The notes under the pieces were generated by a model. That model did not search any database, had not been told where the DNA came from, and saw only the letters and a program-made list of their open reading frames with translations. From NCBI GenBank assembly GCA_024235675.1, contig JACKLZ010000001.1, positions 124,001 to 188,000 of the forward strand: a DNA stretch of 64,000 nucleotides, given 5' to 3'. Below are positions 23,208 through 32,912 of the stretch, one piece after another (the stretch's first letter is position 1; every line of letters starts with the position of its first letter). A program made the translations under genes and the position numbers. Source of the stretch: Zoogloeaceae bacterium. GTDB lineage: Bacteria > Pseudomonadota > Gammaproteobacteria > Burkholderiales > Rhodocyclaceae.

Positions 23208-24689
23208 ATGTCCCTACACCGACTCCAGCAGGACTGGCTTTCGAATGTCCGCAACGATCTGCTCGCAGGTCTTGTGGTCGCGCTGGCCTTGATTCCCGAG
23301 GCGATTGCCTTTTCCATCATCGCGGGCGTGGACCCCAAGGTGGGCCTGTATGCCTCCTTCTCGATCGCCACGCTGACCGCCTTCTTCGGTGGCCGGCCGG
23401 GGATGATTTCGGCCGCCACCGGTGCCATGGCCCTGGTCATCGTGAGCCTGGTCAAGTCGCACGGCCTCGACTATCTGCTGGCGGCCACGGTGCTGACCGG
23501 GGTGCTGCAGATCTTTGCCGGCTGGCTGAAGCTGGGCCAGCTGATGCGCTTCGTGTCGCGCTCGGTGGTCACCGGCTTCGTCAACGCCTTGGCCATCCTG
23601 ATTTTCATGGCCCAGTTGCCAGAACTGACTGATGTCACCTGGCACGTCTATGCAATGACGGCGGCGGGGCTGGGCATTATCTACGGCTTGCCGTATATCA
23701 CCCGTGCCGTGCCGTCGCCGCTGGTGACCATCATTGTCCTGACCGTGGTCTCCATTGCGCTTGGCCTCGACATCCGTACGGTCGGCGATATGGGCGAGTT
23801 GCCCGACAGCCTGCCGTCCTTCCTGATGCCGAATGTGCCCTTCAATCTGGAGACGCTGCAAATCATCCTGCCGTACTCGCTGACGCTGATGGTGGTCGGC
23901 CTGCTCGAATCGCTGATGACCGCCACCATTGTTGATGACCTGACCGACACCAAGAGCGACAAGAGCCAGGAATGCGTCGGCCAGGGCATCGCCAACATCG
24001 CCACCGGCTTCATCGGCGGGATGGCGGGCTGCGCGATGATCGGGCAGTCGGTCATCAACGTGAAATCGGGCGGCCGTGGCCGGCTGTCGACGCTGATCGC
24101 CGGGGTGGTGCTGCTGATTCTGGTGGTTTTCCTGGGCGACTGGGTCAAGCAGATCCCGATGGCGGCGCTGGTGGCGGTGATGATCATGGTGTCGATCGGC
24201 ACCTTCAACTGGGGCTCCATCACCAATCTGCGTGAGCACCCCAAGAGCTCTTCGATGGTGATGTTTGCCACCGTGGTCGTGACCGTGGCGACCCACGACC
24301 TGGCCAAGGGCGTGCTGACCGGCGTGTTGCTGTCGGGCTTTTTCTTTGCCCACAAGGTCGGGCAGATCCTGCGCATCGGCTCGCGTACCGAGGACGACGG
24401 CCGCAGCCGCAGCTACCAGGTCAGTGGCCAGGTGTTCTTCGCCTCGGCGGAGCGCTTCGCCAACGCCTTCGACTACAAAGAGGTGCTCAACACGGTCCGT
24501 ATCGACGTCAGCCGCGCCCACTTCTGGGACATTACCGCGGTCAGCGCGCTGGACAAGGTGGTGCTCAAATTCCGCCGCGAGGGCACCGAGGTCGAGGTCA
24601 TCGGCCTGAACGAAGCGAGCGCCACGATGGTGGACAAGTTCGCCGTCCACGACAAAGACGGCGCCGACGACGTGCTGCTGGGCCACTGA
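23208..24689 (+). CDS. SulP/SLC26-family anion transporter with STAS domain
   Basis: This 493-residue inner-membrane protein has the SLC26 motif region near the N-terminus (LLAGLVVALALIPEAIAFSIIAG) and about 12-14 membrane segments. A cytoplasmic STAS domain follows from about 390 (YQVSGQVFFASAERF ... DVSRAHFWDITAVSALDKVV). Family members import sulfate, bicarbonate or other anions. The start at 23208 gives the normal N-terminus, since the frame open upstream adds 33 non-membrane residues. It is followed after 11 bp by a tandem universal stress protein, a frequent SulP neighbour that suggests joint regulation of transport. Confidence 0.93.
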   Translation: MSLHRLQQDWLSNVRNDLLAGLVVALALIPEAIAFSIIAGVDPKVGLYASFSIATLTAFFGGRPGMISAATGAMALVIVSLVKSHGLDYLLAATVLTGVLQIFAGWLKLGQLMRFVSRSVVTGFVNALAILIFMAQLPELTDVTWHVYAMTAAGLGIIYGLPYITRAVPSPLVTIIVLTVVSIALGLDIRTVGDMGELPDSLPSFLMPNVPFNLETLQIILPYSLTLMVVGLLESLMTATIVDDLTDTKSDKSQECVGQGIANIATGFIGGMAGCAMIGQSVINVKSGGRGRLSTLIAGVVLLILVVFLGDWVKQIPMAALVAVMIMVSIGTFNWGSITNLREHPKSSSMVMFATVVVTVATHDLAKGVLTGVLLSGFFFAHKVGQILRIGSRTEDDGRSRSYQVSGQVFFASAERFANAFDYKEVLNTVRIDVSRAHFWDITAVSALDKVVLKFRREGTEVEVIGLNEASATMVDKFAVHDKDGADDVLLGH

Positions 24690-24700
24690 GGAGAATGCAC

Positions 24701-25564
24701 ATGAATATCGATCGCAAGATTCTCGCCTGCGTGGACACCACGCCGCTGGCCGATGTCGTGACCGACTATGCAAGCTGGGCGGCCCGCCGTCTCGATGCGC
24801 CGGTGGAGTTGTTGCATGTGCTCGAGCGCCATGTCGAACTCTCCAGCGATCAGGACCACAGCGGCTCCATTGGTCTCGACGCCCAGGAGAAGCTGATGGA
24901 CCGGCTGACCCAGGAAGATGCCGAGCGCACGCGTCTCGCGCGTGAGCGGGGTCGTGACCTGCTCTCCGGCCTGCGCGAGCGTGCCGTGCAAGGTGGCGCG
25001 ACCACCGTCGACAGCCGTCTGCGCCATGGCGACATCGAGGAGACGCTGGCCGAGCAGCAAGAAGGCAGCCGGCTGCTGATCATTGGCCGCAACGGGCGCC
25101 CGAAGCCCGATGCAAAAGCCGGCCTTGGCAAACACCTGGAGTGGGTCGTGCGCTCCGCCACCCGCCCCGTGCTGGTGGTGACCGAAGCGTACCGGGAACC
25201 GAAATCCGTGCTGTTTGCCTTCGATGGCAGCAACGTGACCCGCAAGGGTGTCGATATGCTGGCGCGCAGCCCTTTGTTCAACGGCCTGAAACTGCAGTTG
25301 CTGACTGCGAACAAGCCGGGATCGACCGACAGGAAGGCGCTGGATGCCGCCGTTGCCACACTGGTGGCCAGCGGCATTGAGGCGACTGGCAGCGTCAAGG
25401 AAGGCAGCCCCGAAGAGGTGGTTGCCGCCGCGCTGGCCACGGGCGATTTCGACATGCTGGTGATGGGCGCCTACAGCCATTCGCCCTTGCGCAGTTTGCT
25501 GTTCGGTAGCAAAACGACCGAAATGCTCAAGTCGACCTGCATGCCCACCTTGTTGCTGCGATAA
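24701..25564 (+). CDS. Tandem universal stress protein (UspA family)
   Basis: This 287-residue cytosolic protein has two Usp domains (about 1-145 and 150-287). The second ends with the ATP-loop-type sequence MGAYSHSPLRSLLFGSKT, and the first has IGRNGRPKPD. An ATG six bases upstream (24695) is too close to the GAGGAG ribosome site, so the start at 24701, seven bases downstream of it, is chosen. It is cotranscribed with the SulP transporter. It may sense nucleotide or stress state for anion transport, but this is inferred only from pairing. Confidence 0.9.
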   Translation: MNIDRKILACVDTTPLADVVTDYASWAARRLDAPVELLHVLERHVELSSDQDHSGSIGLDAQEKLMDRLTQEDAERTRLARERGRDLLSGLRERAVQGGATTVDSRLRHGDIEETLAEQQEGSRLLIIGRNGRPKPDAKAGLGKHLEWVVRSATRPVLVVTEAYREPKSVLFAFDGSNVTRKGVDMLARSPLFNGLKLQLLTANKPGSTDRKALDAAVATLVASGIEATGSVKEGSPEEVVAAALATGDFDMLVMGAYSHSPLRSLLFGSKTTEMLKSTCMPTLLLR

Positions 25565-25758
25565 CAGCTCATGAATTCATCGGCCGTGCGTGGCATCCTG
25601 GGCGCGCCCGCATCCTGCCCTGACCGCCGGTCGGTTCGATTGACTGCGGTCGGTACGGGCGGGGATACTTCCGCCCTTGCCGTCCGGGCGCTCGCCCGAC
25701 ACGCTTCTTTTTCCGTCTTGCTGCACGCTGTTGCCAGACCCGCTGGAGTTTCACCCGC

Positions 25759-27690
<1,932 letters not shown>

Positions 27691-27700
27691 GGCCGGGTGA

Positions 27701-28645
27701 TCAGAGGCGGGCGGCCTTGCGCGCCCGCTTGTCGGCGAACATGGCCTGATCGGCCTGTTCGCAGGCTTCCTCAAGGCCGGTGACATGCCCGCGCATGGCC
27801 AGGCCGATGGACATTTCGACGCCTGCCGCTTCGCTCGCAGAGCGCAGACGTTCAAACAGGGTCTGCGCACCCGCGGGATCGCACTCCACACTCAAGATGC
27901 CGAATTCGTCGCCGCCGAGCCGAGCGATGATGTCGTTGCCGCGCACGCAGCTGCGCAGGATGTCGGCGGCTTGGGTAATCAGCGCATCGCCCGCGGCGTG
28001 CCCGTTGGCGTCATTGATTCTCTTGAGACCATCCAGATCGGCAACGATGACTGCCGCCGAGTGACCGAAGCGGCGGCATCGGGTTTCTTCCTGGAGCATC
28101 AGGGCATCCCAGCCGCGGCGGTTGTACAAGCCGGTTTGCCCATCGGTCAGAGCCTCAGCGGCGAGGCGTTCGGCGCGCCGCTTTTCGTCGGTCGCATTCA
28201 GTTCGGATTGCAGGATGGTGCCCAGCAGGGCGCCGAGCAGTTCGATCTGCGGAAGCTCGTCGACGATGGACTCTGGCTGATACGCCGGGTCGATAGCGCA
28301 TAGCGTGCCAAACAGGCTGCCATCGGCGCGTGTCAGTGGCAGGCCGACGTAAGCCTTGATGTCGACCTGCTGGCCGATCGCCGCGGCGGCGTAAGCGGGA
28401 ATCGAATCAGAACGCGGGGCAATGCGTGGGCCGTTGCCCTTGACCATTTCGGAGCAGAACGAATCGGCCCAGCGAAACACGGTGCCGGGTTCGACGCCAT
28501 AACCTTGATCCTCGACGTCGAGCACGATCCAGTCCTCGCCCTCTGTGCGGGTGACCATCCACAGCTTGAAACCGAGCCGAAGGTGCAGGTAGCGCAGAAT
28601 GGCGCGGCTTGCTGAGGTGAAATCGGTGAAGCTGAGTGAATCCAT
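27701..28645 (-). CDS. GAF-GGDEF diguanylate cyclase
   Basis: This 314-residue soluble protein has an N-terminal GAF-type sensor (about 10-150, DIKAYVGLPLTRADGSLFGTLCAID) and a GGDEF domain (about 170-310). Both metal Asp residues (VADLDGLKRIND) and the intact GGDEF signature are present. The allosteric I-site RxxD (RGND) sits exactly five residues upstream of the signature. It should make c-di-GMP with product inhibition, in contrast to the degenerate GGDEF at 6908. It converges on the ABC-F gene with a 10-bp gap. Confidence 0.92.
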   Translation of the reverse strand: MDSLSFTDFTSASRAILRYLHLRLGFKLWMVTRTEGEDWIVLDVEDQGYGVEPGTVFRWADSFCSEMVKGNGPRIAPRSDSIPAYAAAAIGQQVDIKAYVGLPLTRADGSLFGTLCAIDPAYQPESIVDELPQIELLGALLGTILQSELNATDEKRRAERLAAEALTDGQTGLYNRRGWDALMLQEETRCRRFGHSAAVIVADLDGLKRINDANGHAAGDALITQAADILRSCVRGNDIIARLGGDEFGILSVECDPAGAQTLFERLRSASEAAGVEMSIGLAMRGHVTGLEEACEQADQAMFADKRARKAARL

Positions 28646-28762
28646 GTCTCCTCCCTCGCGACCAATGGGGTCGAATGTTCGCGTCTCAGGGTGGACTCAG
28701 TGTATAGACGTGTCGCCTCGAGAAACATCAGGGTTCGCCTCCACCGAAGATGGGCGTTCGCG

Positions 28763-30889
28763 CTATGAAGGTGTGCCGGTGCTGGTCGTTGGCGCACTGG
28801 CGAGGACAATCCGCCGGCCTTTACGCCGATACAGCAGTAGCGGCGCACAGCGTGCCGCGTCGTGATAAATGCCGACGCAGTCCAGGCACTGAAAGCAGTC
28901 CTGATAGCGGATGGTGCCCTTGCGGTCGATGGCGTCATAGGCGCAGCGATGGCGGCAACTTTGGCACGGCTGGCCGCACTCGGCGCGGCGCGGCAGCCAG
29001 TCGAGCAGGCGCAGCTTGCCGCCGATCACCATTGCCGCGCCCAGCGGGCACAGGTAGCGGCAGAAAAATTTGTAATACACCGCGCCGAGTGCGAGCAGCG
29101 CAAGCGCGTAAAGCACGAAGGGCCAGGCGCGGTCAAAGCCGACGGTGATGGCGGTTTTGAAAGGTTCGACTTCGACCAGACGCGAGGCCATCGCCGGCGC
29201 CAGCGCGGCGCTCACCACCAGCACGAGCAAGATCACATAGCGACCCCGGTCGAGCGCGTAGGCGAGGCGCGGCGGCAGCTTGCGCGCTTTGAGTCCGAGC
29301 CGGGCGCCGAGCAGGGCGGCAAATTCCTGAAGCGCGCCAAAGGGGCAGAGCCAGCCGCAGAAAGTGCCGCGCCCCCACATAAAAAAGCTGAGCAGTGTGA
29401 AGGCCATGATCAGCAACGACACCGGGTCGTACAGAAAGCTGGTGAGCCCGTGCTCGGCGGCCAGCGTTTTGATGGCGCCGGTGATCTGCACAATCGACAG
29501 CTGACCCTGTGCGATCCAGCCGATGTACACCAAGGTGAAGGCGAGAAAGCCGAGGCGGAAGCTGCGCAGCCGGCGCGCCGACACACTCAGCCAGCGCGGC
29601 CGGGCCAGCGCGACGCTCAGGACGAGTAGCGCAATGCCAATGATCGACAACTCGACCGCGCGTTCGCGCCAGGCAATCAGCCACTCCGGCAATGGCGTGG
29701 GCGGCAGGCGGAAGTAGGCCGCGGGCGGCGTGTAGGCCAGCGTGGCGTTGCCATAGAAGCGCTGCGGCAGGATCTGCCCGCGCTGGCGGGTGAAGCTCAG
29801 TTCAAAGAGCTGCTCGGCGGCCGGGTCCAGCCCCGACAGTGGCGATGTGCGAAGCACCAGTGCGGCGTTCAGTGGCGGCGCGCCGGGCGGTGGCGCGGGG
29901 GCGATGTCGAAATCGCGCAGCTCAAAGGGCGTGCCGTGCTGCTTCATGCCAAGCCGTTCGGGGGCGGTGCCTCGGACGAAGCGCGCGTCGATAAACGCGT
30001 CCGGCCCCGCGCTGGCCACCCACCAGGCGTGCTGGCCGGGTTCAAGAAAGTCGTGCAGATGCGTGTAGCCGGCGTCGCCGAGGATGGCGCGGCCGATGGT
30101 CGGTGCGTTCAGATAGGCGACGTACAGCTCGGTGACCAGCGCGTCGGGCGCCTCGCCCGAGGAGTCCAGCCCGGCACCGTCGGTGCCGGCAAACAAGGCG
30201 TCGACATCGGCGCGGCTCAGGCGGAGTTTTGCGATCGCGCCGTCGGCCAGCAATTGGGCAAAGCTGCGCACTTCGAACAAGGCCTCGCGCACTTCGGCGG
30301 GCGGTGTTTGCTGTGCCGGGCCGGCAAAGCCGAGCTGGGCGCGGGCGACGGCGAGCGCGGCGGTGAGCACGGTCTGGTTGGCGATGCGCACCGAGGCGGT
30401 GGCCTTGGTCACGCCGTCGAGCACCACGCGGTTCGGGTCGTCTCGCCGTGCACTGCCGCGATCTGAATACGCCGTGGAGACGGTGATGGATTGGCTCAGG
30501 TTGAGGCCCGCGTATTGGGCGAGAAAGGCGTGCAGCGGCGCTTCGCCGAGGCCGCTGAGAAACACCGGCTCATGCTGGCGCAGCAGTTCGACGTCGATCA
30601 GTTTGCCGGTGGAGTCGATCTGGATCAGCAGGTTGTAGGGCGTGCCTTCGAAACCGGGGATGGGTGCGAGGTCACTCGATTCGAACACCCAGCCAACCGG
30701 ACCGGCGTCGGGCGTGAGCTCACTGCTGATTGGCCAGGCTGGGGTGTCGGCCGGCTTCTCGCCGACCACCAGGGGTGGCGAGATGCGTCGCGCGACCTCG
30801 TCACGGCTGAGCTGGCCGGCCGCCGCGCTTGCGAGGCTCAACAGCCCGACGCACAGGGCCAGCCAGTGCCATGGTCGGTGTCGGGTCAC
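28763..30889 (-). CDS. NosR-like membrane flavo-iron-sulfur protein
   Basis: The 708-residue product has a signal peptide (about 1-26) and a periplasmic FMN-binding-type region (about 60-180). A further periplasmic stretch leads to about five or six membrane helices (about 405-640) carrying two CxxxCP motifs, FCGWLCPFGALQEF and FCRYLCPLGAAM. A cytoplasmic ferredoxin-like tail has CGQPCQSCRHRC and CFQCLDC, enough for two [4Fe-4S] clusters. This is the NosR/NirI architecture, which passes quinol electrons across the membrane. No nitrous-oxide reductase genes are nearby. The gene is last in an operon of PQQ-dehydrogenase accessory genes, overlapping the response regulator by four bases. It may serve electron balance or metal-cofactor maturation for the alcohol dehydrogenase. 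Confidence 0.88.
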   Translation of the reverse strand: MTRHRPWHWLALCVGLLSLASAAAGQLSRDEVARRISPPLVVGEKPADTPAWPISSELTPDAGPVGWVFESSDLAPIPGFEGTPYNLLIQIDSTGKLIDVELLRQHEPVFLSGLGEAPLHAFLAQYAGLNLSQSITVSTAYSDRGSARRDDPNRVVLDGVTKATASVRIANQTVLTAALAVARAQLGFAGPAQQTPPAEVREALFEVRSFAQLLADGAIAKLRLSRADVDALFAGTDGAGLDSSGEAPDALVTELYVAYLNAPTIGRAILGDAGYTHLHDFLEPGQHAWWVASAGPDAFIDARFVRGTAPERLGMKQHGTPFELRDFDIAPAPPPGAPPLNAALVLRTSPLSGLDPAAEQLFELSFTRQRGQILPQRFYGNATLAYTPPAAYFRLPPTPLPEWLIAWRERAVELSIIGIALLVLSVALARPRWLSVSARRLRSFRLGFLAFTLVYIGWIAQGQLSIVQITGAIKTLAAEHGLTSFLYDPVSLLIMAFTLLSFFMWGRGTFCGWLCPFGALQEFAALLGARLGLKARKLPPRLAYALDRGRYVILLVLVVSAALAPAMASRLVEVEPFKTAITVGFDRAWPFVLYALALLALGAVYYKFFCRYLCPLGAAMVIGGKLRLLDWLPRRAECGQPCQSCRHRCAYDAIDRKGTIRYQDCFQCLDCVGIYHDAARCAPLLLYRRKGRRIVLASAPTTSTGTPS

Positions 30890-31533
30890 ACCTCGATCAG
30901 CCCGCTGCGCACGGCGATCAGCGCCAGCTCGGCGGCGTTGCTTGCATTGAGTTTTTGCTTGATGCGGTACAGGTGCGTGCCAACCGTGCTGGGTGCAAGA
31001 TGGTGCGTGTCGGCCACTTCGGCCACCGAGCGGCCGAGCGCGAGCTGTTTGAAAACGGTGAATTCCTTGTCAGACAACTGCGCCGCCGGGTCGCTGTCGC
31101 TGAACTGCGCCAGCGCCAGGCGCGGTGCCAGCTCGGGGTCGATGTAGCGTTCGCCGCGTGCCACACAGCCGACCGCGCGCACCAGCTCTTCGGGCCGGGC
31201 GCGTTTGCACAGGTAGCCGGTGGCGCCGCCCTTGAGCGCGCGGGCGGGGATCTGCATGTCGTCATGGGCCGAGAGCATCAGCACGCGCGCACCACGATGG
31301 TGGGCGGTGAGGCGCTCCAGCGTGGCGAGGCCGCCCTGGCCGGGCATGGAGACATCCATCACCAGGGCGTCGGGACGGTGCTCGGCAAACAGCGCAATGG
31401 CTTGCTCGCCGCTTTCTGCCTCGGCCAGCACGGTGGCGCCGGCGCCCTCGAGCAGGAGACGAAAGCCCATGCGCACGACGGCGTGGTCGTCGGCGATGAC
31501 AAGGCGCAGTCCGGATAGCGGTTGGGGGTTCAT
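30886..31533 (-). CDS. LuxR/NarL-type response regulator
   Basis: This 215-residue regulator has a receiver domain (about 8-125) with acidic pair DD at 15-16, phospho-acceptor D60 (LVMDVSMPG) and Lys in LCKRARPEE. A NarL/FixJ-type helix-turn-helix follows (about 150-210, LSDKEFTVFKQLALGRSVAEVA). The start at 31533 overlaps the kinase stop by four bases. It forms a two-component pair with the kinase upstream, inside the alcohol-oxidation accessory operon. By position it resembles the regulators that switch between PQQ dehydrogenases in Pseudomonas. Confidence 0.92.
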   Translation of the reverse strand: MNPQPLSGLRLVIADDHAVVRMGFRLLLEGAGATVLAEAESGEQAIALFAEHRPDALVMDVSMPGQGGLATLERLTAHHRGARVLMLSAHDDMQIPARALKGGATGYLCKRARPEELVRAVGCVARGERYIDPELAPRLALAQFSDSDPAAQLSDKEFTVFKQLALGRSVAEVADTHHLAPSTVGTHLYRIKQKLNASNAAELALIAVRSGLIEV

Positions 31534-32912
31534 GAGGGTTCTCCTGGGGTGAAGGCGTGCTGCGGGGTGTGCATGGCGGTGTCGGCGTTTGGCCAGGGCA
31601 GGTGCATGAACAAGGTGGTGCCGGTGCCGGGCGTGGCGGCGATGTGGAGCCGGCCGTGGCGGGCGGCGACGCGTTCGTGCATGCCGGTGAGGCCGAGGCG
31701 GGCGGTGGGGGCGGTGGGTTCGAAGCCGCGGCCGTCGTCGGCAATCGTGAGCGCAAGTCCGGTGGTCGTGGTGTCGAGCTGCACGCTGACGTGGTGGGCG
31801 TGGGCGTGGCGGGCGACATTGGTGAGCGCCTCTTGCACCAGACGCAGCACGGTGAGGCTGAACGCGTCGTCCAGCGTATCGGGCAGCGCTGCGAGTTTGA
31901 GTTGGACGTCCACCGCCGGGTAGCAATTGCGCCAGTGGGCGCAGTAGGCGGTGAGCGCGTCATCGAGCCGGGCCGGGGTGTCGGTGCCGGGATGGCGCAG
32001 GCGCTCGAGAATGGCGCGCACGCCGTCCTGCATCTGCCCGGTCATGGCCAGAATGGCCTGGGCGTTGCCGTGCAGGCCGGCGTCGTCGCGACTCTTCTGG
32101 GCAATGGCGCCAGTGATGGCGCGCACGGCGGTGATGCCCTGGCCGAACTCGTCGTGCAGTTCGCGGGCGAGCTGACGGCGTTCTTCTTCGAGCCGGGCGG
32201 TCACGGCGCGGCTGAAGGCCTGGACTTCTTCAAGGCGCGCGTTGTGGTCCAGCGATGAGGCGAGCTGAGTCGCCATCTGGTTGTAGCGCTCCGCGAGGCG
32301 GTCGAGTTCGAGGCTGCGCTGGCGCGGCAGGCGGTGCTCGAAGTGGCCGTCGCCGGCGTGATCGAGGGCAGTCTCGAATTCGGTGAGCGGGGCCAGCGCG
32401 CGGTCGATGGCGCGGCGCACGGCGATGCCGAGCAGGCACAGGATGGCCAGCGCCCAGCCGGCAGCGGCGATGGCGTTGTCCCAGGCGTCGAGCACCGAGC
32501 GCGAGGCGTCGGGGAGGAGGCGGATGTGCAAGTTCGCGCCGGTGACGACGCGCGGTGCGAAGTCGGGGCGGAGCAGGGCGGCGAACCACGCCGGCGCGTC
32601 GCGCCCGGCTTTGTAGGTCGGCGCGGGCGAGCGGTAGCGCAGCGCGCCAATGGCGTCGTGTGCCTCCAGCGTATTGGCCCGCACCCGGCCCACCGCCGCC
32701 AGTTGCTGCACGATGTGCTCGGGGTCGGCTGCGGCGTCTTGCGAGAGGACGGCAACCCATTGTTCGGCAACCCGCGTCGCCGCCTCGATTTCTTCATGGA
32801 TGGCGTCGCGTGTGGCGGCCAGCCACAGCGTGCCGCCAAACAGCATAAGCGCCGCGGCGGCCAGGGTGACCACCAGGCTGACGCGGGTATCGAGGCGGGC
32901 GCGGGGGTGCAT
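31530..32912 (-). CDS. NarX/UhpB-type sensor histidine kinase
   Basis: The kinase has 460 residues. TM1 is at about 12-32, with a periplasmic sensor of ~110 residues (about 33-145), TM2 at about 146-166 and HAMP at about 167-220. The HisKA_3 dimerisation motif is RQLARELHDEFGQGITAV with phospho-acceptor His. A HATPase domain ends with DGRGFEPTAPTARLGLTGM. It overlaps its response regulator by four bases and starts on the stop codon of the TonB receptor (TGATG). The periplasmic domain has no motif I can name. An alcohol or metal signal would suit the locus. Confidence 0.92.
   Translation of the reverse strand: MHPRARLDTRVSLVVTLAAAALMLFGGTLWLAATRDAIHEEIEAATRVAEQWVAVLSQDAAADPEHIVQQLAAVGRVRANTLEAHDAIGALRYRSPAPTYKAGRDAPAWFAALLRPDFAPRVVTGANLHIRLLPDASRSVLDAWDNAIAAAGWALAILCLLGIAVRRAIDRALAPLTEFETALDHAGDGHFEHRLPRQRSLELDRLAERYNQMATQLASSLDHNARLEEVQAFSRAVTARLEEERRQLARELHDEFGQGITAVRAITGAIAQKSRDDAGLHGNAQAILAMTGQMQDGVRAILERLRHPGTDTPARLDDALTAYCAHWRNCYPAVDVQLKLAALPDTLDDAFSLTVLRLVQEALTNVARHAHAHHVSVQLDTTTTGLALTIADDGRGFEPTAPTARLGLTGMHERVAARHGRLHIAATPGTGTTLFMHLPWPNADTAMHTPQHAFTPGEPS

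Noticed and set aside
23214..24773. 519-codon minus-strand frame opposite the SulP gene
   Set aside because: His/Arg/Asp/Gln-rich shadow of membrane-helix codons.
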